From contig CAZWMS010000002.1 of NCBI GenBank assembly GCA_964635015.1, forward strand, positions 11,726 to 75,725: a DNA stretch of 64,000 nucleotides. The letters are read 5' to 3'. Below the pieces are notes generated by a model. The model worked only from the letters and a program-made list of their open reading frames with translations. It was not told where the DNA came from and made no database searches. Numbering within the stretch: position 1 is the stretch's first letter; each line of letters begins with the position of its first letter. Position numbers and translations under genes: made by a program. The stretch comes from CAJWPI01 sp964635015 (GTDB lineage: Bacteria; Pseudomonadota; Gammaproteobacteria; Magnimaribacterales; Magnimaribacteraceae). This document shows, in pieces, positions 17,701 to 25,779 of this stretch.

Positions 17701-17917
17701 TTAAAGCTGTTTCAAGAGGTTTTACCAAAAGCCTTTCCGAATCTTCAGGAGAAACCCCCTCATAGAAAACTGCTACAACAACTCCAGGAAAAGTTACATC
17801 GGGTTCTGTAGCTTTAGGAAGGGCATTCATTGCATAAACACCCCATAAGGATAGGAGAACGAATATACTTAATGAGGTTCTGGATCTTTCTATTGCTTTA
17901 AGAACAAAATTTCTCAT
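14735..17917 (-). CDS. RND-family efflux permease (HAE-type)
   Basis: 1060 residues, the AcrB-type length. There is a membrane helix at 13-30, a large periplasmic loop, six helices around 340-550, a second loop, and six C-terminal helices. The N-terminus departs from AcrB, with PKATEPDVTFPGVVVAVFYEG being the typical start of the porter domain. The proton-relay residues differ. TM4 has IDGS where AcrB has VDDA, so only the first aspartate (AcrB D407) is kept. TM10 has VVNNN, with Asn at the AcrB K940 position. It overlaps the adaptor gene by four bases. No TolC-like gene is adjacent, so an outer-membrane channel would come from elsewhere. The substrate cannot be read from sequence. Confidence 0.92.
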   Translation of the reverse strand: MRNFVLKAIERSRTSLSIFVLLSLWGVYAMNALPKATEPDVTFPGVVVAVFYEGVSPEDSERLLVKPLETALRTVEGVEEVNSTASAGYATIRVEFDQDIDMDQALYDTRIKVDEVRPELPNDAREPRILEYSTSRFPVVTISLTSGTVSEKVLMNLAEDLQDELETIPEVLSADLQGVPEELLEAVVEKSKLESYGISMGELYQAISNNNRIIPAGSLDTGKGRFAVNVPSVFSDLEDINKLPVKVSGNSVITLSDVAQVRRTFKDRSGYTRVNGESAVSLEIVKRSGSNLLDVIEKVKQEVAKEQEKFPLGVEVVYTRDETKFVLEMLSELQGNVLTAVVLVMIVVLAALGFRTSFLVGLAIPFTYLFCLMILHMFDKEFNFMVMFGMLISMGMTIDGSIVVTEYADRKLAEGMNRIEAYSTAASRMFWPVLSSTVTTLVVFMPLMLMPGMGRFIRMMPVTVFCVLTGSLIYAIIFVPILGALFGGLAKESEYHTNNIRKLETENPLALPGITGAYARKVYGLLKIPGQTIFIIVFAIILIMKVWFDHGKGTIYFPEVAPQWVQVNVSARGNFSIDEIRDLSVKAEEKILPMEDIEMLYLRTGSGNRWGRSNPDRISSMFIDFYDETKRESEKDGYEIMDDMKENISGFSGFLVQVEAEKAGPPIGKSVDIDILGNDPIALSEATKKVRAFIENEVQGLTDIEDTLQQRGVEWEMKIDKTRAAQFGASLNDVGASVQMITNGIKVGEYRPLDADEEIDIRVRFPKNQRNLDELSRLTVKTVKGLVPVNSFVELKPKPATGVINRKDGKRVYSVTAEKEQGVIISEKIKQIKEWVSLNDLGKGISVKFGGFDRYNQEATDFLVTSLVLSLFIMLVLLVTQFNSFYQSIIILSAILLSFGGVFLALLILGRSFSTMQTGISCIALAGIVVNNNIVLIDTFNVLKKNNPDQDLISLALRSAVLRLRPVFLTSFTTICGLLPIALGYSIDLINRQIKSGMYITSYWEQMSGAIVVGLTVATVLTLVVTPCALVLSDSLKELPGKVLNKFSYFFNKKTSHSIN

Positions 17918-18819
17918 GCTTCAGGAAATTCTACTTCTTCAACTTTAACTATTTGTCCCAAGAAAACATACTCTTGGCCAACAGTAATTATCCTGGCTGA
18001 TTGAGGAAGACCTGTGATCCAAATACCTTCCAATGTATCCTCTAAAATTTCTATAGAGTTAAATTGAACTTCATTTTTTGAATCGACTGTTCTAACTCCT
18101 AATTGCCCTTCATCATCTAGCATGAGGATGGCAGGAGAAATTCTGTGGGCTAAAACATCATCACCCTCTATGGTTAAGGAGGCGGATAAACCATCTCTGA
18201 TAGATCTATCTGAATTATCAACACTCATTTCTACCCTGAAAGTTCTAGCAGTTTTATTTGCAGACGTACCTACAAACGTTACTAAACCCTCAATTTCTTG
18301 ACCTGAAATTAATTTTGCTTTAGCACTTGATCCAACTTTAATAAAAGATATATCTTTTTCTGAAACTTCTCCTATAACCAACATAGGATTGGGATCAATC
18401 AAGGTAGCACAGATTCCACCCAGATTAAGATAGTCTCCACTTTCTACATTTAGTCTTTCTAGATAACCATCAAAAGGAGCAAAAATTTTAGGATAAGCTT
18501 CTCTGCCTGCTATGTAAAGTTGGCAAATTAGATCTCCCTTCTTGACATAATCACCTTGTTTGTAAGGAGTTTTTACTACTCTACCACCAATTTCAGCCCT
18601 AACATTCACCAATTTCTCAGCTTCTGTCAAACCGCTTAATTTTATTTTCTTTGAGTGAGATTGGCCTTCACTTTTAAGAACAGTCACAGAAGATATTGTC
18701 TCTAGTTCTAGTTCAGATTTATTAATGTATGTATCTTCTTTAAGCATTCCAGATAAAAGCCATGAAAAGGCAAAGATAAAAGCTATAAAGGCTGTTTTAT
18801 AAGTTTGTTTGATTTGCAT
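17914..18819 (-). CDS. RND efflux periplasmic adaptor (membrane fusion protein)
   Basis: 301 residues. There is one N-terminal hydrophobic segment (about 8-26) with no lipobox cysteine, so it is anchored or secreted rather than lipidated. The pattern AEIGGRVVKTPYKQGDYVKKGDLICQL is the lipoyl half-motif, followed directly by the second half, with only a very short hairpin between them, unlike AcrA. Beta-barrel and membrane-proximal domains follow. It is first in the leftward pair with the RND permease and overlaps it by 4 bases. A perfect 8-bp inverted repeat lies 11-32 bases upstream of the ATG, a likely operator. Confidence 0.9.
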   Translation of the reverse strand: MQIKQTYKTAFIAFIFAFSWLLSGMLKEDTYINKSELELETISSVTVLKSEGQSHSKKIKLSGLTEAEKLVNVRAEIGGRVVKTPYKQGDYVKKGDLICQLYIAGREAYPKIFAPFDGYLERLNVESGDYLNLGGICATLIDPNPMLVIGEVSEKDISFIKVGSSAKAKLISGQEIEGLVTFVGTSANKTARTFRVEMSVDNSDRSIRDGLSASLTIEGDDVLAHRISPAILMLDDEGQLGVRTVDSKNEVQFNSIEILEDTLEGIWITGLPQSARIITVGQEYVFLGQIVKVEEVEFPEA

Positions 18820-18829
18820 AAGTAATTAG

Positions 18830-18851
18830 GTGTTATACTTAACTATAACAC
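18830..18851. promoter_or_regulatory. Perfect inverted repeat, candidate operator of the efflux operon
   Basis: Arms GTGTTATA (18830-18837) and TATAACAC (18844-18851) are perfect, with a 6-base spacer. The repeat lies 11 bases upstream of the adaptor ATG in a 52-base gap. On the reverse strand the -10-like TATAGT overlaps the arm, so a bound TetR- or MarR-type dimer would block transcription. There is no T-run after it, which argues against a terminator. No regulator gene is adjacent. Confidence 0.45.
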
Positions 18852-18871
18852 TAAAATACTAAAGAATAAAA

Positions 18872-19966
18872 CTATATCTGATGCTTTTTTTTCAATTCCT
18901 TAAGCTTTAGGCTCACTTCTTCTTGGGACTTCTTATTAATAGTTTTACTGGAAGGATCATTGACCCCACTTGTATCCCAACTTTTTTCTATTCTCTCTTC
19001 AAGGAGACTAATATTTTGTTCAGAATATTTCATATTTTTTTGCCATTGAAACTTTACATGTTGAAGGAATTTACTATTCCAAGAGTTGTGTGATTGACCA
19101 GTTTCTTTCCAGTAAAGAATAAACTCGGGTATGCAAGACTCTGAAAAGTCCTTAGTTATTCCTGTAAGACTTAGCACTTGAAAGAAGTCTTGACTTGGAG
19201 TCCAATCATCCGTTATAGGAAGAGGTTTATCAGAATTTTCTATTAAATTAGAAAATTTAGCCCATTGTCTCCTTGCATGAGCTATAAATTTGCTATTCCA
19301 GGTATCTGATGCCTCTCCTTTCTCACTCCAATATAGTTTAAATTCATCTACTTCTTCGTTGATAAATTCTTTCTTCACACCTGCTTTTATTAATATTTCT
19401 ATGGCTTCTTGATCTGGTGTCCAATTCTTTTTTATGGGTTTTCTTTTTGCTTCTTTATATTCAGTTATTTCTTCTAAACGCCACTGCTTTATAACAAAGC
19501 GTAAAAATTTAATTTCCCATGACCTACTTTTCTCATGTTTCTCATTATAGAAGTGTTTAAAATCTTGAATTTGATTCATAACAAAGCTTTCAGGTATACC
19601 ATATTCTAAGGCTTGATTAAGTATTTGCTTATTAGGCTTCCATTCTTCTTCTAAAAAGATTTCGTCAGGAGTTGTAAAGTCAGTATATTCAGAAATTTCC
19701 TTCTTTTTTATTTTAGATTTGTTTACAAGATAGAAAGAATTTTTATTCTTTTCTTTTACTATTACACCTTTAACAACCAAGCTATCAATTGTTTTATTTA
19801 ATTCATCTTTACTCCAAAAGGGCGTTTCTTGAAGTATAGATTCAAAATCAATTGATAAATCTTTGTTCTTATCCAAAAGAGAATATAAAGCTTCTAATAA
19901 AACTGACTGGTTTAGGCCTAGAGTAATAGCAGCTTCTTTAGATATAGTTATATGTTTATCTTTCAT
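18872..19966 (-). CDS. DnaT-like protein with three tandem DnaT C-terminal-type domains
   Basis: 364 residues. The first 80 or so look like a winged-helix module (LGLNQSVLLEALYSLL, then DELNKTIDSLVVKGVIV). Three repeats of about 56 residues follow at roughly 107-162, 180-236 and 253-309. Each has the pattern W-x-P near the start, a central G, then F-x-x-YW-x-E-x-G or a variant, and W-N-S-K-F-x-x-H-x-x-x-QW. This is the pattern of the DnaT single-strand DNA-binding domain used in PriA-dependent replication restart, where E. coli DnaT has one copy. Repeat 1 is the most diverged (FY for YW). The tail is charged. It lies upstream of the efflux pair on the same strand, with no clear functional link. 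Confidence 0.8.
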   Translation of the reverse strand: MKDKHITISKEAAITLGLNQSVLLEALYSLLDKNKDLSIDFESILQETPFWSKDELNKTIDSLVVKGVIVKEKNKNSFYLVNKSKIKKKEISEYTDFTTPDEIFLEEEWKPNKQILNQALEYGIPESFVMNQIQDFKHFYNEKHEKSRSWEIKFLRFVIKQWRLEEITEYKEAKRKPIKKNWTPDQEAIEILIKAGVKKEFINEEVDEFKLYWSEKGEASDTWNSKFIAHARRQWAKFSNLIENSDKPLPITDDWTPSQDFFQVLSLTGITKDFSESCIPEFILYWKETGQSHNSWNSKFLQHVKFQWQKNMKYSEQNISLLEERIEKSWDTSGVNDPSSKTINKKSQEEVSLKLKELKKKHQI

Positions 19967-20027
19967 AAATTGAAGTAATTTTAAAAGGGTAAATTATCCC
20001 CACTTACTTCTCAAGAGGAACTGTTAA

Positions 20028-21077
20028 TTATTTTCTTTTTTTTACAGCTAGAGAAAGGTCTTTTAAGCAGATTTGTGTATCTTTCCAACTAATACAGGCA
20101 TCTGTAATGCTCTTGCCATAAATTAGGTCTTTTTTAGAGCCGGGACTTTGATTTCCTTCAACCAAGTTACTTTCTATCATAACCCCTGAAATTCTTTTTT
20201 CCCCTGATGATATTTGCTCACAAATATCATCGCAGACTTCCAGCTGTTTTTTATATTGCTTCTTACTATTACCGTGGCTCATATCTATCATTATTGACTC
20301 TCTCAAACCAGCTTTTTTAAGCAAATCCCCTGCTTCTTTTATATTTTTTGAATAATAATTAGGCTTTTTCCCCCCCCTTAAAACTATATGGCAGTCTTCA
20401 TTTCCAGAAGAAGAAAAAACTGCCGACTTACCCTCTTTAGTAACAGATAAGAAAATATGTGAATTTTGGGATGATTTTATAGCATCTATAGCTACTTTTA
20501 TTTCTCCTTCTGTCGTATTTTTGAAACCTACTGGACATGATAACCCTGAGGTTAGCTCTCTGTGCACTTGACTTTCTGTTGTTCTAGCACCTATTGCCCC
20601 CCAGGAAATAAGGTCAGCCAGATATTGAGGAGTAATTACATCCAGAAATTCTGTAGCAGCAGGAACACCAAGATCATTAATATCTCTTAAAAGTTGTCTA
20701 GAAACTGCTAGCCCTTTATTAATGTTAAAAGAATTATCAAGATTGGGGTCATTTATTAATCCCTTCCATCCCACAACAGTTCGTGGCTTTTCAAAATAAA
20801 CTCTCATAACTATTAATAATTCGTTTTTATATTTCCTAATTTCTTCTAATAATTTATTAGCATAATCTAGAGCTGCTTCAGGGTCGTGAATGGAGCAAGG
20901 CCCAACAACAACTATAAGTCGCCCATTCTTTTGAGAGAGTATTTCAGAAATTTCATTTCGTGATTCAAATACTAATTTTGATGAAGCTTGAGAAATAGGC
21001 AGTTTTTCTATTAAATCACTAGGAGGGGTTAATTCCTCCGTTCCGGATATTCTCAAGTTGTCAGTTTGATAAAGCAT
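20028..21077 (-). CDS. 3-deoxy-7-phosphoheptulonate (DAHP) synthase, class I
   Basis: 349 residues, the AroF/AroG/AroH type. It condenses PEP and erythrose 4-phosphate as the first step of aromatic synthesis. The VVVGPCSIHDP motif carries the metal-binding cysteine; GARTTESQVHRELTSGLS, GFKNTTEG and MIDMSHGNSKK are also present. Which isozyme (Phe-, Tyr- or Trp-sensitive) cannot be told. It stands alone, divergent from nadE across a 141-base gap. No complete TyrR box was seen there. Later steps of the pathway are encoded at 33-37 kb. Confidence 0.95.
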   Translation of the reverse strand: MLYQTDNLRISGTEELTPPSDLIEKLPISQASSKLVFESRNEISEILSQKNGRLIVVVGPCSIHDPEAALDYANKLLEEIRKYKNELLIVMRVYFEKPRTVVGWKGLINDPNLDNSFNINKGLAVSRQLLRDINDLGVPAATEFLDVITPQYLADLISWGAIGARTTESQVHRELTSGLSCPVGFKNTTEGEIKVAIDAIKSSQNSHIFLSVTKEGKSAVFSSSGNEDCHIVLRGGKKPNYYSKNIKEAGDLLKKAGLRESIMIDMSHGNSKKQYKKQLEVCDDICEQISSGEKRISGVMIESNLVEGNQSPGSKKDLIYGKSITDACISWKDTQICLKDLSLAVKKRK

Positions 21078-21218
21078 TAGTTATAATTTAAGAAAGGTTG
21101 AGCATTTTACATTTTTAAACTCTATATTAAAGGTTTTTATGGGTAATGAGACTCCAAAGTTAAAAATATTTATTGCTTATTAACCACTAAGATTCCAAGG
21201 AAAATAGATAAAGCCAAA

Positions 21219-22850
21219 ATGCCGCTAAATTCTATAAAGATAGGAGTAGTCCAAGAAAATCCAATTGTAGGAGACATATCTGGCAATACCTTACTGGCAG
21301 AAAAGAGAATTAAATCTTTATTAAAAGAATCAAATCCTGATGTCATAGTTTTCACCGAAATGTTTTTAACTGGTTACCCACCAGAAGACCTTCTTTACAG
21401 GGAAGACCTGCTAACTGATGTGGAAAAATCCCTGTCATCACTTTCTAAGATTTCTCCAGAGACTTATATAGTGATGGGATACCCAAAAAAAAATAAATCT
21501 AATCTCTATAATTGTGCGGGAGTTATTTATAGGAATTTAATACTTTGCGAATACTTTAAACAAGAGCTCCCTAACTATAAAGTATTCGATGAAAAGAGAT
21601 ATTTCTTTCCAGGTAGGGGCCCGAGTCTATTTAAGGTTAAAGATCGGAAAATTGCTCTTACTATTTGTGAGGATTTGTGGCATACAAAAGCTATTAGGCA
21701 GGCTTCAAGAAAGGGTGCTGAATTAGTCCTTAATCTAAATGCTTCGCCTTATCATAGAAATAAATTCTCAGATCGAAAGGAGTTAATTTCTGGTCATGCA
21801 AAGAAATTTTCCATCCCCATCGTTTATGTAAACCAAGTTGGTGGTCAGGATGAATTAGTATTTGATGGAACTTCAATGATAATTTCTCCAGAAGGAGAAT
21901 GTAGTAGCTTATTTCCAAGTTTTAAGACACATTCAGAAGTAATAGATTTTAAATTTTCTGACAAATCAAACTTAACTATTACTAGTAAATCTAAACAAGA
22001 AAAGGCTTCTGAAATCGAAGATTTATACAATGCTTTAGTTCTCGGGACTAGAGACTACATCAAAAAAAATGGATTTAAAGGAGTAATAATTGGTTCTTCG
22101 GGTGGTATAGATTCAGCATTAACCACCACTATTGCAGTAGATGCTATTGGTTGGGAGAAAGTAAATACTTTCATGATGCCATATAAATTTACTTCAGATA
22201 TTAGTATCGAAGACTCAGAAATCTTAGCAATTAATCTAAAAATTAGTCATAAGATAATTAAGATCGAAGATATTTTTGATTCATTTGAGTTGTCTTTGAA
22301 TGAAGAATTTTATGGAAGAAAAAAAGATAAAACAGAAGAGAATCTTCAATCACGGATTAGAGGTGTATTATTGATGGCTATCTCTAATAAAAAAGGATCT
22401 TTAGTTTTAACAACAGGAAATAAAAGTGAGACTGCAGTAGGTTATTCAACTCTATACGGAGATACTGCCGGAGGATTTGCTGTTTTAAAAGATGTACCCA
22501 AAACTTGGGTATATCAATTAGCTAAACATAGGAATTCTATTTCTGAAGTGATACCTGAAAGAATAATAGAAAGACAGCCATCAGCAGAACTTGCTCCCAA
22601 TCAAAAGGATACCGACACACTTCCTGATTATGCAATTCTTGATGAAATTATTGAACTATATGTTGAAAAGGACGCTAGTTTAAAAGAGATAATTTCACAA
22701 GGAATAGATAAAAAGACAGCAACATTTGTACTTCAACTAATTGACAAGAATGAGTATAAGCGACGACAAGCTCCTCCTGGGGTGAGAATTACTGACAGAG
22801 GGTTTGGAAAGGACAGGAGATATCCGATAACCAATAGATACTCTCAATGA
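21219..22850 (+). CDS. nadE: Glutamine-dependent NAD+ synthetase
   Basis: 543 residues with two domains. The N-terminal nitrilase-type glutaminase (about 1-250) has the triad E47, K114 and C150. The C-terminal NAD synthetase domain has an ATP-pyrophosphatase loop GSSGGIDS near 292-299. It amidates nicotinic acid adenine dinucleotide using glutamine-derived ammonia channelled between domains. E. coli NadE is the shorter ammonia-only form, so the two-domain type here is notable but common in other proteobacteria. The ATG at 21219 gives the expected KIGVVQENP start. The gene stands alone between a divergent aroG-type gene and scpA. Confidence 0.96.
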   Translation: MPLNSIKIGVVQENPIVGDISGNTLLAEKRIKSLLKESNPDVIVFTEMFLTGYPPEDLLYREDLLTDVEKSLSSLSKISPETYIVMGYPKKNKSNLYNCAGVIYRNLILCEYFKQELPNYKVFDEKRYFFPGRGPSLFKVKDRKIALTICEDLWHTKAIRQASRKGAELVLNLNASPYHRNKFSDRKELISGHAKKFSIPIVYVNQVGGQDELVFDGTSMIISPEGECSSLFPSFKTHSEVIDFKFSDKSNLTITSKSKQEKASEIEDLYNALVLGTRDYIKKNGFKGVIIGSSGGIDSALTTTIAVDAIGWEKVNTFMMPYKFTSDISIEDSEILAINLKISHKIIKIEDIFDSFELSLNEEFYGRKKDKTEENLQSRIRGVLLMAISNKKGSLVLTTGNKSETAVGYSTLYGDTAGGFAVLKDVPKTWVYQLAKHRNSISEVIPERIIERQPSAELAPNQKDTDTLPDYAILDEIIELYVEKDASLKEIISQGIDKKTATFVLQLIDKNEYKRRQAPPGVRITDRGFGKDRRYPITNRYSQ

Positions 22851-22884
22851 GAAATATAAAAGTGAGTTTTTGGAAATAGGTAGC

Positions 22885-22890
22885 TATAAT
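22885..22890 (+). promoter_or_regulatory. Candidate -10 element for scpA operon
   Basis: A perfect TATAAT sits in the 71-base gap before scpA, 31 bases upstream of its ATG. No good -35 hexamer is found at 16-18 bases. A TTGGAA nine bases upstream is too close to serve. Confidence 0.35.
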
Positions 22891-22921
22891 AAAATCCCAA
22901 TACATTGAGTGTACTGGAAAA

Positions 22922-23734
22922 ATGGTTGATTTTGAGACCAAAATTCCTCGTCAAGAGGAGATGATTTTAGCTACTGTCCAAGGCAAGGGAGTGACTACCT
23001 TGCCAGAGGATCTTTATGTACCCCCTAATGCATTAAAGATTTTTCTAGATTCTTTTGCTGGTCCCTTGGATTTCTTACTTTATTTAATTAGAAAACAAAA
23101 TTTAGATATATTGGATGTTAATGTTGCAGAGATAACGAATCAATATACTTCTTATATTGAATTAATGGAGGCTTTTCAAATAGAGTTAGCTGGAGATTAT
23201 CTTGTTATGGCAGCTTATCTAGCTGAACTTAAGTCTAAAATGCTCCTACCCAGAAAAGAAGAAGAGGTTGAAGAGGAAGATCCAAGAGCAGAATTATTAA
23301 GAAGACTTCAAGAATATGAAAGATTTAAAGAAGCAGCAGAAAAACTAAACAACATTCCCAGATTAAATAGAGATTTCTTTTCAGCTGGAGCCTTATTGCC
23401 AGAATTTAAAACTGACCCACCTTTACCCAGTGTTAACCTGGAACAACTAAACATGGCTCTAAGTGAAGTGATGGAGAGACTAGAACAATCTAAAGCCCAT
23501 CTTATAAATTATGAGCAACTTTCTACCAGAGAAAGAATGACACAGATTCTTGAGAGGATGAAGAGGGAGTCCTTTATTGAGTTTTCTTCTCTTTTTAGTG
23601 AAGATGAAGGGAAAATGGGACTTATAGTCACTTTTCTAGCTATTCTGGAGTTGTTGAAAGATTCCTTGATAGAAATAGTCCAATCTGAAGAATTTGGGTC
23701 TATTCATATCAAAGGTATTAAAGAGGTACACTAA
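22922..23734 (+). CDS. scpA: Segregation and condensation protein A
   Basis: 270 residues. ScpA is the kleisin that links the two heads of SMC and helps compact and segregate chromosomes. The N-terminal pattern FAGPLDFLLYLIRKQNLDILDVNVAEITNQY and the helical ELAGDYLVMAAYLAELKSKMLLP segment are diagnostic. An acidic linker follows at about 115-122, and the C-terminal winged helix (FIEFSSLF...VTFLAILELLK) closes the protein. A roughly 30-residue N-terminal extension precedes the conserved domain. The stop overlaps the scpB ATG by one base. SMC is not in this window. Confidence 0.95.
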   Translation: MVDFETKIPRQEEMILATVQGKGVTTLPEDLYVPPNALKIFLDSFAGPLDFLLYLIRKQNLDILDVNVAEITNQYTSYIELMEAFQIELAGDYLVMAAYLAELKSKMLLPRKEEEVEEEDPRAELLRRLQEYERFKEAAEKLNNIPRLNRDFFSAGALLPEFKTDPPLPSVNLEQLNMALSEVMERLEQSKAHLINYEQLSTRERMTQILERMKRESFIEFSSLFSEDEGKMGLIVTFLAILELLKDSLIEIVQSEEFGSIHIKGIKEVH

Positions 23735-24342
23735 TGAAATACAAACTTATTCAAATTATTGAGGCAGCTTTATTGTCAGCCTCTAGGCCACTTTCTATTT
23801 TAGACCTCCAGAAACTTTTTGATCAGCCCGATCAACCTTCCAAAGACAAGATAAAAGAATGCCTTGAAGAGATTGAGATGCAATGTCAACAAAGGGGTAT
23901 TGAGCTTAGACAGGTTTCTTCAGGATATAGACTCCAAGTCAAGCAGGACCTTTCACCTTATATTGCTAAATTGTGGGCAGAAAGACCTCAAAGATTCTCA
24001 AAAGCAATGTTAGAGACTCTCTCTCTTATAGCTTATCGTCAACCAATTACAAGGGGTGAGATAGAAGAAATAAGGGGAGTTACAATTGGTACCCAACTTA
24101 TGAGGGGTCTTATGGATAGAGGATGGATTAAAATAGTAGGACAAAGAGATGTACCAGGTAAGCCTTCTCTTTATTCAACAACTAAAGAATTTTTAGATTA
24201 TTTTGGATTACAACATCTTAGAGAGCTTCCAAACTTACCTAATTTGACTAATACAGATACATTGAACATGGAACTTCCCTTGGAAGCAGAAGATGTAATT
24301 GAAGAAGAAGTTTCAGAACAAGAATTACCTCCTCAAATTTAG
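23734..24342 (+). CDS. scpB: Segregation and condensation protein B
   Basis: 202 residues. Two winged-helix domains (about 1-80 and 85-165) bind ScpA. Typical motifs are LLSASRPLSILDLQKLF, RQVSSGYRLQ, ALIAYRQPITRGEIEEIRGV (here LSLIAYRQ) and GRPSLY-like GKPSLYSTTKEFLDYFGL. The C-terminal tail is acidic (EAEDVIEEEVSEQE). The start overlaps the scpA stop by one base, and rluB follows after 20 bases, the widespread scpA-scpB-rluB order. Confidence 0.95.
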   Translation: MKYKLIQIIEAALLSASRPLSILDLQKLFDQPDQPSKDKIKECLEEIEMQCQQRGIELRQVSSGYRLQVKQDLSPYIAKLWAERPQRFSKAMLETLSLIAYRQPITRGEIEEIRGVTIGTQLMRGLMDRGWIKIVGQRDVPGKPSLYSTTKEFLDYFGLQHLRELPNLPNLTNTDTLNMELPLEAEDVIEEEVSEQELPPQI

Positions 24343-24362
24343 ATACTTATTTTTTTAGAAAT

Positions 24363-25082
24363 ATGAAAGAAAGGATTCATAAGATCCTCTCAGGTTTTGG
24401 GGTTGGTTCGAGAAGAGAAATAGAATCTTTAATAAAGCAAGGGAGGGTTTTTATAAATGGTAATAAAGCTAATTTGGGACAAAAAATTTCTATAAAAGAT
24501 AAAGTCAAAATAGATAATAGAATAATTTCTTTTCCAAAATTTCAATTTCCTCTACGGATAATTATTTATAACAAGAGAATTGGAGAGGTTTCAACAAGAA
24601 AAGATCCTCAAGGAAGGTCCACAATTTTTGATTCTCTTCCAGAATTAAGAGATTCTAGATGGATTTCTGTTGGTCGTTTAGATATTAATACTTCAGGTTT
24701 AATGCTATTTACTAATAAAGGAGAAATAGCAAATAAACTTATGCACCCTTCATCAAGAATAGAAAGAGAATATATTGCAAGAGTCCAAGGGGAAGTAAAG
24801 GAAGAGCACTTAAGGAAATTAACAGAAGGAATAGAACTCGAAGATGGACTAGCAAGATTTACTGATATACAGAGAGGAAGGGGGGGCAAGACAAACCAAT
24901 GGTTTGCCATGGTTATATTGGAAGGCAGAACAAGAGAAGTAAGAAGGTTGTGGGAAAGCCAAGGATTCCAAATTTCAAGACTTAAAAGAGTTAGAATGGG
25001 AAATATTTTTCTTCCAACAAATTTAAGTCTGGGAAAATTTAAAGATCTAAACGAAGAAGAAATTAAACACTTATTGTCTTAA
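24363..25082 (+). CDS. rluB: 23S rRNA pseudouridine synthase, RluB type
   Basis: 239 residues with an N-terminal S4 RNA-binding domain (KILSGFGVGSRREIESLIKQGRVFING) and an RsuA-type catalytic domain whose aspartate lies in GRLDINTSGLMLFTNKGE. RluB converts U2605 of 23S rRNA in E. coli. RluE/RluF and RsuA are relatives, but position after scpB strongly favours RluB. E. coli RluB has a long basic C-terminal tail that is lacking here, consistent with a streamlined genome. It ends 32 bases before the convergent phosphatase gene. Confidence 0.92.
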   Translation: MKERIHKILSGFGVGSRREIESLIKQGRVFINGNKANLGQKISIKDKVKIDNRIISFPKFQFPLRIIIYNKRIGEVSTRKDPQGRSTIFDSLPELRDSRWISVGRLDINTSGLMLFTNKGEIANKLMHPSSRIEREYIARVQGEVKEEHLRKLTEGIELEDGLARFTDIQRGRGGKTNQWFAMVILEGRTREVRRLWESQGFQISRLKRVRMGNIFLPTNLSLGKFKDLNEEEIKHLLS

Positions 25083-25114
25083 CTCAACAAAACAAATTTT
25101 GTAAATGAAGAAGT

Positions 25115-25777
25115 CTAGTTTTTTAGCTCTGGTATAAAATTTTTAATATCTTTAGGAGATTTAGCTATGTACTCCGCATTCCATTTTTTTGGAGATTGAT
25201 CTTTGGGAATATAACCGTAGGCAGCTGCAATTGTAATCATATTTGCTTTTTTTCCTGCTTCTATATCAATTAAATGGTCTCCAACATAGAATGAAGCACT
25301 TGGTCTTGACCCAGTAATTTGGCAAGCTTTTATTAGACCTTTTGGGCTGGGCTTTCTTTCTCCACTGATTTCAGGAGTTATCAGAAAATTAGGTTTTTGG
25401 TCTCTAAAAAAATGATTAACAATTTTTTTTGAATAGACTTCAGGTTTATTTGTCACGATTCCCCACTTTAATCCGGCGCTGCTTATTTTCTCTAAAAGGT
25501 CTTGGATACCATCAAAAGGAGTGGTGTTTATTAAGCAACAAGAGTCGTAAAGTTCTAATAATTCTTTATTAAGAAGTTCTAAGTTTTTTTCTTTAGCTTG
25601 TGATTCAAATGCAAATCTAATTAGGTTAAGTGCCCCTTCTGAAACTCTACTCTTAATATCTTCATACTCAGAAGGAGGTAAACCATAATGAGATTTCAGT
25701 TTATTAATAGCAAAGTGAAAATCCTTTGCAGTGTCTAAAAGAGTACCATCAAGATCAAAGCTTATAAGGTCAGTCAT
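25115..25777 (-). CDS. HAD phosphatase of the Gph/MupP family
   Basis: 220 residues. The HAD nucleophile motif is FDLDGTLLDT (D8, D10), motif II is VTNKPE and motif III/IV is KPSPKGL...YVGDHLIDIEAG. Phosphoglycolate phosphatase (Gph) is the usual label. In Pseudomonas the homologue directly after ubiG is MupP, which dephosphorylates N-acetylmuramate 6-phosphate in peptidoglycan recycling, and the same ubiG arrangement occurs here with a two-base gap. Sequence alone does not decide between the two. Confidence 0.88.
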   Translation of the reverse strand: MTDLISFDLDGTLLDTAKDFHFAINKLKSHYGLPPSEYEDIKSRVSEGALNLIRFAFESQAKEKNLELLNKELLELYDSCCLINTTPFDGIQDLLEKISSAGLKWGIVTNKPEVYSKKIVNHFFRDQKPNFLITPEISGERKPSPKGLIKACQITGSRPSASFYVGDHLIDIEAGKKANMITIAAAYGYIPKDQSPKKWNAEYIAKSPKDIKNFIPELKN

Positions 25778-25779
25778 TT

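Noticed and set aside
21078..21218. TyrR box upstream of the DAHP synthase gene
   Set aside because: Only one half-site-like TTTACA is present, with no TGTAAA partner at the required spacing.
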